Shown piece by piece: positions 7,743 through 17,151 of a DNA stretch of 64,000 nucleotides. This stretch comes from Anaerolineales bacterium (GTDB lineage: Bacteria > Chloroflexota > Anaerolineae > 4572-78 > J111). Within the stretch, counting starts at the first letter, position 1; each line of letters begins with the position of its first letter. Location of the stretch: assembly GCA_020634855.1 (NCBI GenBank), contig JACKAU010000006.1:496001-560000 (forward strand). The letters are read 5' to 3'. A program made the translations under genes and the position numbers. Under the pieces are notes generated by a model that worked only from the letters and a program-made list of their open reading frames with translations, searched no databases and was not told the DNA's origin.

Positions 7743-9876
7743 AGGGCACAGGCGACCAGACCGGTTGGGTATCGGCGGCGGGATGGTTGGTTAAATTAGT
7801 CACCCCACTACCATCGACCTCCATCCGATATATATCCCAATTACCGCTGCGATCACTGGCAAAGGCCAAGCGAGTCCCATCCGGCGACCAGGTGGGATGA
7901 CGATCATCGGCTGGGTGATTGGTGAGCCGGAGACCGTTACTGCCGTCGGCATCCACTAGATAAATTTCCCAGTTACCCTCACCGTTGGAGGCAAAAGCCA
8001 GACGCCGGCCATCAGGCGACCAAGCCGGCTCAACCTCATCGGCCGCTGAACTGAGGAGACGCATCAAATTGGTCCCAGTCGCGTCAATCACAAAAACATC
8101 GGTGTTATTATCGAAGGCCAGCCGGGTTCCGTCCGGCGTCCAGGCAGCTCGATAGCCCAAGCCAGGGGTGAGCCGCTGGCTCTGGCCGGTCTCAACCCCA
8201 ATAAGGGAGATATAATTGCCCACCGAACCAACGGCCATACGCGACCCATCCGGCGACCAGGCCGGCTGGCCGGCTTGGGTAGTTATCACGGACACATCGC
8301 CGCCCTCGCTTCGGCCGGCGCGAATGGTGCTGAAAAAGAATTCTTGGTTCTCCGTAACATTGATAGCGGCGAAAGCCACTTGTTGCCCGTCGGGCGACCA
8401 GGTCGGCGACGCCTCGTGGTCGTCGATGGTGGCGGTGAAATTGATCGGCCGGCTACCGTCGGCATCCATCAAAAAAATGTCGTCACTCCCATCTCGATTG
8501 GAGACAAAGGCTATCTGCCGATTAATGGTTGCCGGGGATGACGGCGTGGCGGTCGGTGATGGTGGTCGGGTTGCAGTGGCGGTTGGCGGTAAGGGTGTCG
8601 TCGTTACTGTCGATGACGGTGATGGTGTAGCAGTGGGCAGCATGGGGGTGACCGTAGCGGTTGAGGTTGGGGAAGAGGTCGGGGTGGCCTCCGGTTGACC
8701 GGCCAAAAATTGGTTCTGGGCCTGGGCTGTAGCGGTCGCGGCCAGCGCGACCAGGGTTGCGGCTAAATTTGGATCATCACTGTTTTGGCCGCCACTTCTG
8801 GCCTGCTGAGTCGCGGTCGCGGCTAAGGCTTTGAGAATGGCCTCGGTATCCGGGGGCGTATTTCCTTGACTTTGTCCAAAAATAAAAGCGGTTACACTTG
8901 CCGCCACCGCCAAGGCAGTCATCCCCAATACCAACCACAGCCAGGGAGACCTCGGCCGAGACATAGGCGAAGTCGGCACAGCAGCAGCCACTATAGGTTG
9001 GGTGGACCGCATTCGAGACGTAAGGGTCGCCGTATCAGCGGCCAACGACTGGATCGAATTGCCGTTACCCGCCACAATCGCCCTTAGATCCTGCATCCAG
9101 CGATCGATTGACTCGGGGCGATCTTGCTGGCGAAGCCGCATTGCTTGCTCAATCACCGCCGAGGTAGCTTGACTCAAGTTTTTGTTGATACTATCGGGCG
9201 ACACAAACGCTTCGTCACCGGCCAACAAGCTAATACTATCCGGCGGGTATTCGCCGGTGAGTACTGCGTACAGGGTCGCACCCAAAGAATAGACATCAGA
9301 CCGGGGCGTGGTTCCGGTTCCGCCATACTGCTCAGGCGGCGAGAAGCCTGGGGTGGCAGCCTGCGCGCCGGTATGAGTACGACCATCGGCCGTGACCACT
9401 TTAGCAATACCAAAATCAACCAGCACGGCCCGGCCGTCCGGTGTAATCTTAATATTTTGCGGTTTAATGTCGCGATGGATGATCGGCGGGTTTTGCCGGT
9501 GCAAATAGCTGACGGCCTCACATACCTGAAGAACGTAATCGAGGGTTATGATCTCGTCCAGAGGCCCACCGTTGGCCTCGACGAGATCCCACAGATCACG
9601 CCCTTCGATAAAATCCATCACCAGATACTGTTTATGATCGAAGCTAAAATGATCGCTTACGCGTGGCAAATTTGGATGTTGCAGTCGCGCCAGGATAAGA
9701 GCTTCCTGTTCAAACTGTTGAACAGCTTGCGAAGTTTGAAAAACGTTTTCCTTAATCGCCACTGCTATTTGAAGCTTTGTATCAAAGCCTCGGTAAATTG
9801 TCCCCATCCCTCCCTGAGAGAGCAGCCGTTCAATCCGGTACCGCCCTTCTAATATGGTATTTTCAGGTAGGGTCAA
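7741..9876 (-). CDS. Ser/Thr protein kinase with PD40 (TolB/WD40-like) propeller, membrane-anchored
   Basis: The 711-residue protein has an N-terminal Hanks-type kinase domain (about 10-270): glycine loop SQGGMGTIY, ATP-binding Lys42 in VAIKEN, catalytic loop HRDIKPQN at 134-141 and DFGIAK at 154-159. All catalytic residues are present. One membrane helix follows at about 312-334. Next is a Thr/Pro/Ser-rich linker (about 395-450), then about six PD40 blades (WSPDGxxLAFxS) to the end, presumably outside the cell. It would signal an external or envelope cue through the kinase. The last blade stops at WSPVP, with the stop codon supplied by the repeat at 7645-7742. The C-terminus may have been reset by that insertion, although many propellers end near this point. 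Confidence 0.88.
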   Translation of the reverse strand: MTLPENTILEGRYRIERLLSQGGMGTIYRGFDTKLQIAVAIKENVFQTSQAVQQFEQEALILARLQHPNLPRVSDHFSFDHKQYLVMDFIEGRDLWDLVEANGGPLDEIITLDYVLQVCEAVSYLHRQNPPIIHRDIKPQNIKITPDGRAVLVDFGIAKVVTADGRTHTGAQAATPGFSPPEQYGGTGTTPRSDVYSLGATLYAVLTGEYPPDSISLLAGDEAFVSPDSINKNLSQATSAVIEQAMRLRQQDRPESIDRWMQDLRAIVAGNGNSIQSLAADTATLTSRMRSTQPIVAAAVPTSPMSRPRSPWLWLVLGMTALAVAASVTAFIFGQSQGNTPPDTEAILKALAATATQQARSGGQNSDDPNLAATLVALAATATAQAQNQFLAGQPEATPTSSPTSTATVTPMLPTATPSPSSTVTTTPLPPTATATRPPSPTATPSSPATINRQIAFVSNRDGSDDIFLMDADGSRPINFTATIDDHEASPTWSPDGQQVAFAAINVTENQEFFFSTIRAGRSEGGDVSVITTQAGQPAWSPDGSRMAVGSVGNYISLIGVETGQSQRLTPGLGYRAAWTPDGTRLAFDNNTDVFVIDATGTNLMRLLSSAADEVEPAWSPDGRRLAFASNGEGNWEIYLVDADGSNGLRLTNHPADDRHPTWSPDGTRLAFASDRSGNWDIYRMEVDGSGVTNLTNHPAADTQPVWSPVP

Positions 9877-9995
9877 AAGTTATTTCTCCGTGATGTTACG
9901 TTAATCAATAACATGGTCTTGTTCAAGTATCTATAATGTTACACAAAACCGGGAGATTTTATAGTAGGCTTTTTGTCCCTAATTGGCCATGAAAA

Positions 9996-10036
9996 AAGCT
10001 CAACCTGATTATCATCAAGCTGAGCTTAACTTTTTT
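9996..10036. terminator. Hairpin with A- and T-runs on either side (bidirectional terminator-like)
   Basis: AAGCTCA (9996-10002) pairs with TGAGCTT (10021-10027). It is preceded by six A and followed after two bases by six T. It could end transcription on either strand. On the minus strand it would separate the small membrane protein gene from the kinase. Confidence 0.5.
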
Positions 10037-10086
10037 GACAAATTCCCGGAATAATTCGGGACGACTCACATTATGAAGTTAGCGCC

Positions 10087-10248
10087 CTACAGTTTTTTAC
10101 TATGGTAATAAGGGTCTTCATCAACGACAAAGCGTTTCCAAATATTTGGAAAGTTGGGTTTGATCACAGCAGTGGCATACCAAGCTGTAGAGATAATAAG
10201 AATATTGATGCTTAATAGGATGATAGATACACTTAACACAAGATTCAT
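10087..10248 (-). CDS. Small membrane protein, 53 residues, unknown function
   Basis: An ATG at 10248 is preceded by AGGTGA at a good distance. It opens a frame of 53 codons with a clean membrane helix at residues 2-27 (LVLSVSIILLSINILIIS core), then a short polar tail with PNFPNIWKRF and many charged residues. The codon pattern and the single-helix design look like a real small membrane protein. I do not recognise a family. It has its own transcription unit between the kinase and the BTAD regulator, with a terminator-like hairpin downstream. Confidence 0.5.
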   Translation of the reverse strand: MNLVLSVSIILLSINILIISTAWYATAVIKPNFPNIWKRFVVDEDPYYHSKKL

Positions 10249-10482
10249 CGGGTTCACCTGTTGTCTCTCTAGCTATGATGGTTACTACCACGCTATGCTA
10301 CCATACCAACGTCAAACGAGCGTCAATTAAACAACAATTTAACGATCCGATATATCAATGAGAGAGATTTGGGAGAATTCTTTGTATAATTATGCTATAC
10401 TATCTTTAGTAGCTGGTATATAATCCAAAAGCTGCAACACGGCCTTCGATTCAGGTTCGTAAACTCAGGCCATGACAGACTA

Positions 10483-10549
10483 TTAACAAGGTCCGTTGTT
10501 AAAAATATCAAGTAAATTGCTAACTCTAGTGTCGTTGTCTTTAACAACG
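10483..10549. promoter_or_regulatory. Cluster of TTAACAA/TTGTTAA palindromic elements before the BTAD gene
   Basis: TTAACAA (10483-10489), CGTTGTTAAA (10494-10503) and TTTAACAACG (10540-10549) form nested inverted repeats ending 16 bp before the GTG start of the regulator gene. This is a candidate operator or a 5' hairpin. No experiment-like evidence is available. Confidence 0.35.
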
Positions 10550-10565
10550 TTTAAGTAGGCGGTTC

Positions 10566-13500
10566 GTGTTTGACCTATCCCTTCACCTACTTGGTCCATT
10601 AAAAATCACCAAAAACGGAACATCCGTGTCTAATTTGGTGACTACCAAATCGCAGGCCCTGTTGGCCTATTTAGCCGTTGAGGCGCATCAAGTCCACCCG
10701 CGTTCGATGCTGGCCAACCTTCTTTGGCCCGATCAGCCCGAACGAGCAGCGCTGCACAATTTGCGCCAGGCTTTAACTACCTTGCGCCAGGCTATCGGCG
10801 ACCGGCACATTGATCCGCCTTATCTGTTGATTACGCGCCAGTCATTACAGTTTAATCTGGAAAGTAACAGTTGGCTCGACGTCATCCGATTTACTCAGTT
10901 ACTCCAGATTACGCACCCGCCAAATACTTTTAGCACCGATACGATAAACGCCTTACAGCAAGCCAGCCTGCTGTACCGGGGTAGCTTTCTAAACGGCTTG
11001 GTTATACCGGATAGCGATGTCTTTGAAGCATGGCTGACGACCAACCGAGAACATTACCGGCGTGAAGCCACCCATATCCAAGAGCAGTTATCGACCCACT
11101 TTGAAACAGGGGGCGATTATGTATCGGCGATTTCACACACCCGGCAGTTACTTGAGCTGGCTCCCTGGCAAGAGTCGGCTCACCGGCGGTTAATGCGCTG
11201 CCTGGCCGCCGACGGCCAGCGGAATGCCGCGTTGGCGCATTACGAAACGTGCCGCCGTATCTTGGCCAACGAGTTAGCCGTCGAGCCGATGCCAGACACA
11301 ACAGCTCTGTTTGACAAAATTCGTAGCGGCCAATGGCCGCCGGTCGAGCAGCAAACAGTCTCTCTTCCGGCCAAGCCGGAGCAGAGGCCGGAGTTGCGTC
11401 ATCATCTTCCGGCCCAGTTGACCTCTTTTGTCGGTCGGAAGGCCGATCTGGCCCAGTTAGCCGAATATCTAATCAATCCGGCCTGCCGGCTGGTGACCCT
11501 AGTTGGGCCGGGGGGCATTGGCAAAACGCGCTTAGCGCTACAAGCCGCCGAACAACATCGGTCTGATTTTACCGATGGGATTTATTTTATTCCTCTGGCC
11601 AACATTAACACCACCGATCTACTGCCCACCGCGATTGGTTCTGTTCTACAACTTTCCTTTACTGGCGAACTCACCCCCCAGGCCCAACTTATCGCCTATT
11701 TGCAATCCAAACAAATGCTGTTAATACTGGATAACTTTGAACATTTGACGCCTGATCCTAGCTTACTTGTCGATCTGTTGCAGACCGCTCCCTCTCTAAA
11801 ATTGCTCATCACCTCCCGAGAGAGGCTAAATTTGCAGGCTGAATGGATCTTTGAGGTTAGAGGTTTATCCTATCCCCTGCTGCAACTGACTCATTTACAT
11901 TCAACACAGCCCGTGCTGCCGGATGCGTTAAATCCATTCGGCGCTGTGCAGCTATTTATCCAACGGGCTAAACAAGTTAACCCGGATTTTGACGTCGCAC
12001 CGGATAATGTACCCAACCTGGTACGATTATGTCGTCTAACAGAGGGCATGCCCTTAGCGCTTGAATTAGCCGCCGCTCAAGTTAGACAATATACCCTGGA
12101 TGAGCTCGTCCGCGTCCTTCAAAACAAATTGGATCGACTCAGCACCCAACAATTAGATGTCCCCCAACGCCATCGCAATCTCAGAGCTTTATTCAATTCC
12201 GCTTGGGAAAAGCTGGCAGCACCGGAACGTGATCTGTTCAGCCAGTTATCTGTATTTCCCGGCAGCTTTAGCACAGATGCGGCCAATACTGTGACCGGCA
12301 GTTCATTAGTCGATTTGATCAAGCTTGTCGATAAATCCATGCTGCGCCAAACAATGCCCGGTCGATACGAAATTCATCCACTGCTGCGGCAGTTTGGTCT
12401 GGAAGTACTGCGGCAAAAGGGCGAATTTAACATTGCCAAAGATAAACACTGCGCCTACTATGCCGCACTTTTGCGGCACCGAGAAGATTTACTCACTTGG
12501 GGCAGCCATCGTCAGGTCATTATTGAGTTAGAACAGGATGTGGAAAATATCCGGACCAGTTGGCAGTGGGCAGTAGCCAACAAAAAACTAGTGGCATTAA
12601 GGCAAACCCATACGGGGTTATTTGGCCTATACAAGATGCGCCATTGGCTTCAGGAAGGGGCTAATGTTTTTCGGCATGCGGTTGAAATGCTTATCGGCCC
12701 GCCAGATTCCTGGCCGGTAACGCAGCAGCTATTTGAACAAATGCAAAGTCAGCCTGGCGTTGATGAACAAGAGTTACTTTCGCTCGATTGGCTTGACCTT
12801 AAAACCGAACTTTTTCTTAATCTGGCCTATTTTGCCTATCTTATCGCCGATTATCCAACGGCCTTATCAGCCTCTCAAGCCGCCGCCAAACTCGCGATTC
12901 ACCTAAAAAACTCTACAAATGAAACCAGGAGTTATTTAGTGTGGGGCAGCGCTTTATGGCATAGAGGTCGCCACAAGATCGCCCACATCTTATTTGTTCA
13001 AGCCTTAACCCAGGCCCGGACCAACAGCGACGCCCATCATGAAGCGCAAAGCTTACAATTCTTGGGCAACATCTACCGCCAGCGAGGGCGACACGTCATT
13101 GCCCGCGAACACTATAAAGAAGCGCTGGCTATTTTTCGGGCTGAAGGTAGTCAACAAGACGAAGCCCAATGTTTGAGCCAGTTAGGTTATATTACCAGCA
13201 GTCGAGGCGATTATGCCACGGCGCAAAACTACCTCAAACGCGCGAGCAAAATATACCAATACGGCAGCGATCGACACTTGGAACAGGAACCACTGCGCTT
13301 CCTGGGTCTAATGGAGCAAAATTTAGGATTGTATCAAGAAGCCCAAGCTTATTTTCAACAGGTGGCCAATACAGCCCAAGAATTTGGCAATCGCCATATC
13401 TTGGCGTTGGCCCTGGCCGATCTGGGACTAAACACCCTGTATCTCAACAACGGTGACATTGCGGAGACGCACTGCCGTGATGCGCTGGCGATTGCCCGTG

Positions 13501-14018
13501 ATATCAAAGATCGTTATAGCGAAGGGTACAGCCTGGCCCGGCTTGGTCGAATATTGGCCCATAACAATGATCTACGGGAAGCCGCCGAAGCCTGCCGCCA
13601 AGCGATTCATTTGCGCCGCAAACTTGGCCAGGACAATATGGCCCTTTTTGATCTGGCCGAGCTGGCCTGGGTCACCATGCAACGTAAACAGGGTGAGCAA
13701 GCTCTGACTCAAGTCGATGAGATTCTGGCCTGGCTTGAGGCCAACGATACGACCTACTTTAACGAACTGCCGCACGTTTATTGGCGCTGCTATCAAGTTC
13801 TCAATACCGCCAGTGCGACCGCCCCCCACCTGAATTTAATGAGGTTGGGCGTCCTGGATGCCACCTACAATGTCTTGCAGAACCGAGCCGACCGCATCGA
13901 AGACGACCACCTTCGCCGTAGTTATCTGGAAAACGTGGCTATCCATCAAAAAATCACCCGGACCTGGCAGGCGGAAAAATCAAACCCGTCTGAGCTACCC
14001 GCTTCTAACAATCTCTAA
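10566..14018 (+). CDS. BTAD-type transcriptional regulator with NB-ARC-like ATPase and TPR repeats
   Basis: The 1150-residue protein starts at GTG. Residues 1-95 form an OmpR-type winged helix (LLGPLKITKNG, LAYLAVEAH, LLWPDQPERAALHNLRQAL), and about 95-250 is the bacterial transcriptional activation (BTAD) domain. A STAND-type ATPase follows, with Walker A GPGGIGKTR near 314 and Walker B LLILDNFEHL near 384. The C-terminal third (about 680-1100) is a run of TPR-like helices (ALAIARDIKDRYSEGYSLARLG). Such proteins are signal-integrating transcription regulators like SARP/AfsR and MalT. The ligand and target are unknown. Palindromic TTAACAA elements just upstream may be its own site. Confidence 0.88.
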   Translation: MFDLSLHLLGPLKITKNGTSVSNLVTTKSQALLAYLAVEAHQVHPRSMLANLLWPDQPERAALHNLRQALTTLRQAIGDRHIDPPYLLITRQSLQFNLESNSWLDVIRFTQLLQITHPPNTFSTDTINALQQASLLYRGSFLNGLVIPDSDVFEAWLTTNREHYRREATHIQEQLSTHFETGGDYVSAISHTRQLLELAPWQESAHRRLMRCLAADGQRNAALAHYETCRRILANELAVEPMPDTTALFDKIRSGQWPPVEQQTVSLPAKPEQRPELRHHLPAQLTSFVGRKADLAQLAEYLINPACRLVTLVGPGGIGKTRLALQAAEQHRSDFTDGIYFIPLANINTTDLLPTAIGSVLQLSFTGELTPQAQLIAYLQSKQMLLILDNFEHLTPDPSLLVDLLQTAPSLKLLITSRERLNLQAEWIFEVRGLSYPLLQLTHLHSTQPVLPDALNPFGAVQLFIQRAKQVNPDFDVAPDNVPNLVRLCRLTEGMPLALELAAAQVRQYTLDELVRVLQNKLDRLSTQQLDVPQRHRNLRALFNSAWEKLAAPERDLFSQLSVFPGSFSTDAANTVTGSSLVDLIKLVDKSMLRQTMPGRYEIHPLLRQFGLEVLRQKGEFNIAKDKHCAYYAALLRHREDLLTWGSHRQVIIELEQDVENIRTSWQWAVANKKLVALRQTHTGLFGLYKMRHWLQEGANVFRHAVEMLIGPPDSWPVTQQLFEQMQSQPGVDEQELLSLDWLDLKTELFLNLAYFAYLIADYPTALSASQAAAKLAIHLKNSTNETRSYLVWGSALWHRGRHKIAHILFVQALTQARTNSDAHHEAQSLQFLGNIYRQRGRHVIAREHYKEALAIFRAEGSQQDEAQCLSQLGYITSSRGDYATAQNYLKRASKIYQYGSDRHLEQEPLRFLGLMEQNLGLYQEAQAYFQQVANTAQEFGNRHILALALADLGLNTLYLNNGDIAETHCRDALAIARDIKDRYSEGYSLARLGRILAHNNDLREAAEACRQAIHLRRKLGQDNMALFDLAELAWVTMQRKQGEQALTQVDEILAWLEANDTTYFNELPHVYWRCYQVLNTASATAPHLNLMRLGVLDATYNVLQNRADRIEDDHLRRSYLENVAIHQKITRTWQAEKSNPSELPASNNL

Positions 14019-14088
14019 CCGCTTAATACCCGATCCCCAAATTCCACATCAAGTGACATTCTCATTGCTTTGTCACCTAAGGTACTCC

Positions 14089-14790
14089 TCACACCGACCG
14101 GGTGATCCCGCCATCGACGCGAATATTCTGGCCGGTGATATAACCCGCTCCGGGCGAAAGCAAGAACAGCGCGGTTTGAGCGATTTCCTCAACCGTGCCG
14201 TAGCGCCCCATCGGAATGCGAGCGCGACGTTCTGCCGTTTCCGGCAGGCTGTCGATAAAACCGGGCAGAAGATTGTTCATGCGAATATTGTCCGCCGCGT
14301 AGGTGTCGGCGTAAAGTTTGGTGAAGCCGGCCAAAGCCGCCCGCATCGCTGCCGAAACAGGGAACGTTGCTTCCGGCTCGAACACGGCGTAGGTAGAGAT
14401 GTTGACGATGGCCCCACCGCCTTGTGCTTGCATAATTGGCGTGACCAAGCGGGCCATGCGCACCACGTTAAGCATCACCAGGTCTAATCCGGTGTGCCAA
14501 TCTTCATCGGGGATAGCCAGCAGTGGCCCTTTGGGTGGGTGGCCGGTGTGGTTGACCACCGCGTCGATGCGGCCATAACGCTCTAATGTTTGATCGACCA
14601 GCCTTTGCAAATCTTCGGCGCGGGTGACCGAACCGGTTAGCCCTAGCCCATCGAGTGACTGAGCCAGCGCTTCCGCCGCCCCGGACGGCGACATCAAGGC
14701 CACGGCATATTCATTGGCGGCGAGTTCTTTGGCAATGGCCGCGCCCATCCCTCGACCGGCGGCAGTGATAATAGCAACTTTTTGGGTCAT
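14089..14790 (-). CDS. SDR-family oxidoreductase with altered catalytic motif
   Basis: The 233-residue protein has the SDR fold: nucleotide loop ITAAGRGMGAAIAKEL, VNHTGHPPKG in the NNAG position, a conserved ending NIRMNNLLPGFIDSLP and the C-terminal SPGAGYITGQNIRVDGG. The catalytic YxxxK, however, reads SAAMR here (in FPVSAAMRAALAGF), so both the Tyr and the Lys are replaced. It may have lost classical dehydrogenase activity or use another mechanism. It follows the DUF1338 gene on the same strand (96-bp gap) and may share its transcript. Confidence 0.8.
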   Translation of the reverse strand: MTQKVAIITAAGRGMGAAIAKELAANEYAVALMSPSGAAEALAQSLDGLGLTGSVTRAEDLQRLVDQTLERYGRIDAVVNHTGHPPKGPLLAIPDEDWHTGLDLVMLNVVRMARLVTPIMQAQGGGAIVNISTYAVFEPEATFPVSAAMRAALAGFTKLYADTYAADNIRMNNLLPGFIDSLPETAERRARIPMGRYGTVEEIAQTALFLLSPGAGYITGQNIRVDGGITRSV

Positions 14791-14807
14791 TAGTAACTCC
14801 TTGGAAA

Positions 14808-14862
14808 TAGTTGGTTGGTTAGGTTGTTAGCCAACTATCAAACCATCCAACTAACCACTTAT
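14808..14862. repeat. Degenerate word hairpin (GGTTGGTTAG / CTAACCAACC)
   Basis: The gap between two minus-strand genes contains AGTTGGTTGGTTAGG and, after a short loop, CCATCCAACTAACCA. It is a low-complexity word in one arm and its complement in the other. Confidence 0.55.
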
Positions 14863-14886
14863 TCTTGGCGTCGTACTGATCGTTGA

Positions 14887-15825
14887 TCAATTCCGTTTTT
14901 GGGTTTGGTGGCTGTAAGTACTCTCGAATATCTTGTCGGCGTTGGCGGCCTCGAAACCGTCGCGGCGATGTTCGCGCCGGATCTGGTCTTGCGGCAGATG
15001 GGCGAATTCCGGCAGCACCCGCCGCTCGGCGAATTCGACATAGGAGCCGGAGATACGGTGCGTCTCCAAGCCGCCCTGCCCATCGGCAAACTGGGCATCG
15101 ACCATCTCGGCCACGGTGGAGCTTTGGATTAGGTGGCCGTCATCGCTGACTTTAGCCTTGCCGCCGGAGTCGTTCAGTTTAAAGCCGTTGGCCTCCAGAA
15201 AATCATTGAATTGGGCAATGGTGTTATAGCCGTTGGGCAAGTTATGAACGCTAATGGTGAAATGGTTGAGATAGTAGCGGTTGTAGATGACCCAGGCCGC
15301 GTATTCGCTCTCCTGGCCGAGGCGCTGATATTCCGACCAAGTCGGTGTGCGCCAGAGGGGCGCGTGCAGAAAGGCATCGACCGCATGGCCGTCATCGAGG
15401 TTCAACGCATCGACCGGGTCCGTCTGGACCTCATCGGTGTAGGCGCGGATGATCCGCTGCGTTTCGGTTGAAAGCTCAGGTACGCGCAGTTCGCTAATAA
15501 AGATGCGGGGATAGTTCGGCTGCGGCGGGGCGTACCAGTAGGCGTTCAATTTTTTGAGGGCGAAGTTGTAGCGGTCGCGCCGTTGATAGCCGTAGTGTAA
15601 AAAAACCTTCTCCAGCGAAGCGATGCCCAAATGCGGCACGCCCATCGTCCGAAAGGCGATGTGGTCATTTTCGATCTCTTCGCCGGAACGGATGAGGCCG
15701 GCGTCAACCATCGCCCGGATAATGGCGGCCACATCCGGCACGCGCTCTTGATAACGGCGCATCAAGCCGTCCAAAACGATATCGAGTGTCTCAAGTTGGT
15801 GATGGGTTTTTACTAACGATGACAT
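14887..15825 (-). CDS. DUF1338 protein (2-oxoadipate dioxygenase/decarboxylase HglS family)
   Basis: The 312-residue protein matches the DUF1338 family: NDHIAFRTMGVPHLGI (metal-binding His), a middle NHFTISVHNLPNGYNTI (second His) and YVEFAERRVLPEF (metal-binding Glu). HglS of this family converts 2-oxoadipate to 2-hydroxyglutarate in D-lysine breakdown and contains a single metal. Other members are only assigned by homology. At 312 residues it is shorter than the bacterial HglS form, nearer the short or plant form. RBS-like sequence AGGAGA precedes the ATG. A lysine-linked role would fit the saccharopine-dehydrogenase-like gene at 2199, but the two are far apart. Confidence 0.8.
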   Translation of the reverse strand: MSSLVKTHHQLETLDIVLDGLMRRYQERVPDVAAIIRAMVDAGLIRSGEEIENDHIAFRTMGVPHLGIASLEKVFLHYGYQRRDRYNFALKKLNAYWYAPPQPNYPRIFISELRVPELSTETQRIIRAYTDEVQTDPVDALNLDDGHAVDAFLHAPLWRTPTWSEYQRLGQESEYAAWVIYNRYYLNHFTISVHNLPNGYNTIAQFNDFLEANGFKLNDSGGKAKVSDDGHLIQSSTVAEMVDAQFADGQGGLETHRISGSYVEFAERRVLPEFAHLPQDQIRREHRRDGFEAANADKIFESTYSHQTQKRN

Positions 15826-15851
15826 GGTTTATCTCCTGTAAACATACCTGT

Positions 15852-15902
15852 CTGGAGCATCAAAGTTTACTTTGATTATGACAAAGCAAGCTTGGTCGCT
15901 CC
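15852..15902. repeat. Dispersed CTGGAGC...GCTCC inverted repeat, copy A
   Basis: CTGGAGCATCAAAGTTTAC and the partly inverted AAAGCAAGCTTGGTCGCTCC bound a 51-bp element. A longer copy is at 55974-56033 and a half copy at 27534-27558. Confidence 0.6.
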
Positions 15903-16009
15903 CATACTTTTATTTTTGGACTAAACGTCCCTCCCTACTGGGCGTTCAGAGATATATTTATATACTGGCAATATAGGCTCGGAGACGACGGAAGTCAAGA
16001 GACGAGTTT

Positions 16010-16053
16010 GTGGAGTTTATGGAGTTTGTGGAGTTTATGGAGCTTGTGGAATT
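16010..16053 (+). repeat. TGGAGTTTA/TGTGGAGTTT word repeat
   Basis: About four slightly varied copies of TGTGGAGTTTATGGAGTT. If translated upstream of hypA it gives a run of WSL repeats, which is a by-product and not part of HypA. Confidence 0.6.
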
Positions 16054-16145
16054 TTAGGTTAGTTAAAAGCTTAAGGCGGTCGGCGGTCTGCCATCGGTGG
16101 TCGTATTTAGCTTTCCCGTCTAGGCAAGGGTATAATGCCTTTACA

Positions 16146-16508
16146 ATGCACGAACTGCCTGTCACGCAAGGAATACTATCAGTGGCTTTGGAGACTGCCG
16201 AGCAACATGGCGGCTACCGTATCACGGCGATCAATCTGGTTATCGGCGATTTGACCAGCATCGTCGATGACTCGGTTCAGTTTTATTTCGACGCGCTGAG
16301 CGAAGGTACACCGGCGGCAGGGGCCAAACTCAATTTCCGACGTGAAGCAGCAGCAGCCAAATGCCTAGAATGTGGGCATGAATATCCGATTACCCCGCCG
16401 CTCGATCCGTTTTGCCCGCAATGTGACAGTGCGTTTTTGCAGATCAGCGGCGGCAAAGAATTTTTTATAGAAAGCATCGAGGTGGATGATGAAGATACCC
16501 GTGGTTAA
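16146..16508 (+). CDS. hypA: Hydrogenase nickel-incorporation protein HypA
   Basis: The product has 120 residues from the ATG at 16146, which gives the family's obligatory MHE start (His2 and Glu3 bind nickel). The zinc site is CLECGHEY...FCPQC, two CxxC pairs near residues 74-77 and 91-94. HypA passes nickel to the large subunit of [NiFe]-hydrogenase together with HypB. The frame extends upstream through a word repeat (16010-16053), but that part is not HypA. The gene overlaps hypB by about 23 bases. No hydrogenase structural genes are in the window. Confidence 0.92.
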   Translation: MHELPVTQGILSVALETAEQHGGYRITAINLVIGDLTSIVDDSVQFYFDALSEGTPAAGAKLNFRREAAAAKCLECGHEYPITPPLDPFCPQCDSAFLQISGGKEFFIESIEVDDEDTRG

Positions 16509-17151
16509 ACAGATTTTAACCGGCAACGACCAAATCGCGGCCGAAAACGCACAAACCTTTCGCGAGAATGGTGTTTTCGCCCTCAACCTGATGGCCGCGC
16601 CGGGCGCGGGGAAAACCACCTTTATCCTGGCAACCATCGACCGGCTACCGGCCGATATCCGGCCCGCCGTTATCGAGGGCGATCTGGCCTCGACAATTGA
16701 CGCCGATACCATTTCACAACGGGGTGTGCCGGTTATCCAGATCAATACCGGCGGCGGTTGTCATCTCGACGCGCCGATGGTCCGCAACTCGCTACCTCAT
16801 TTCGCGCTGAGCGATATCGATCTGCTCTTTATTGAAAACGTGGGCAATCTGGTTTGTCCCTCTAATTTTAAACTCGGCTCGGCCCTGTCGATCGTCGTTT
16901 CCAGCACGGCCGAAGGCCACGACAAACCGTATAAATATCCCGGCATCTTCGCCACCGCCGATGTCGTTATCCTGACCAAGGCCGATATTCTGGAGGTCTT
17001 TGAGTTCGATCTGGAATTTTTTAAACGGGGATTAAAAGCGGTCAATCAAGACGCACCGCTGTTTGTGGTATCCGGTCGGACCGGAGCCGGAGTCGAAAGC
17101 TGGGTGGCCTGGCTGCTGGATCAGCGGCGTGGATATACCGCAGCCACATAA
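16486..17151 (+). CDS. hypB: Hydrogenase accessory GTPase HypB
   Basis: The 221-residue protein is a SIMIBI-class GTPase: Walker A MAAPGAGKTT (about residues 36-45), the metal-binding NTGGGCHLDAPMV, IENVGNLVCP and the base-specifying TKAD. HypB hydrolyses GTP while delivering nickel to hydrogenase with HypA. It lacks the His-rich N-terminal nickel store found in some relatives. Two adjacent ATG codons (16486, 16489) are possible starts, preceded by GAGGTGG. The start lies inside the end of hypA, so translation is coupled. Confidence 0.93.
   Translation: MMKIPVVKQILTGNDQIAAENAQTFRENGVFALNLMAAPGAGKTTFILATIDRLPADIRPAVIEGDLASTIDADTISQRGVPVIQINTGGGCHLDAPMVRNSLPHFALSDIDLLFIENVGNLVCPSNFKLGSALSIVVSSTAEGHDKPYKYPGIFATADVVILTKADILEVFEFDLEFFKRGLKAVNQDAPLFVVSGRTGAGVESWVAWLLDQRRGYTAAT

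Noticed and set aside
8216..9852. Long plus-strand frames opposite the kinase gene
   Set aside because: Shadow frames of a high-confidence gene.
16008..16145. N-terminal extension of HypA with WSL repeats
   Set aside because: HypA must start with MHE for nickel binding, and the extension is only translated word repeat.
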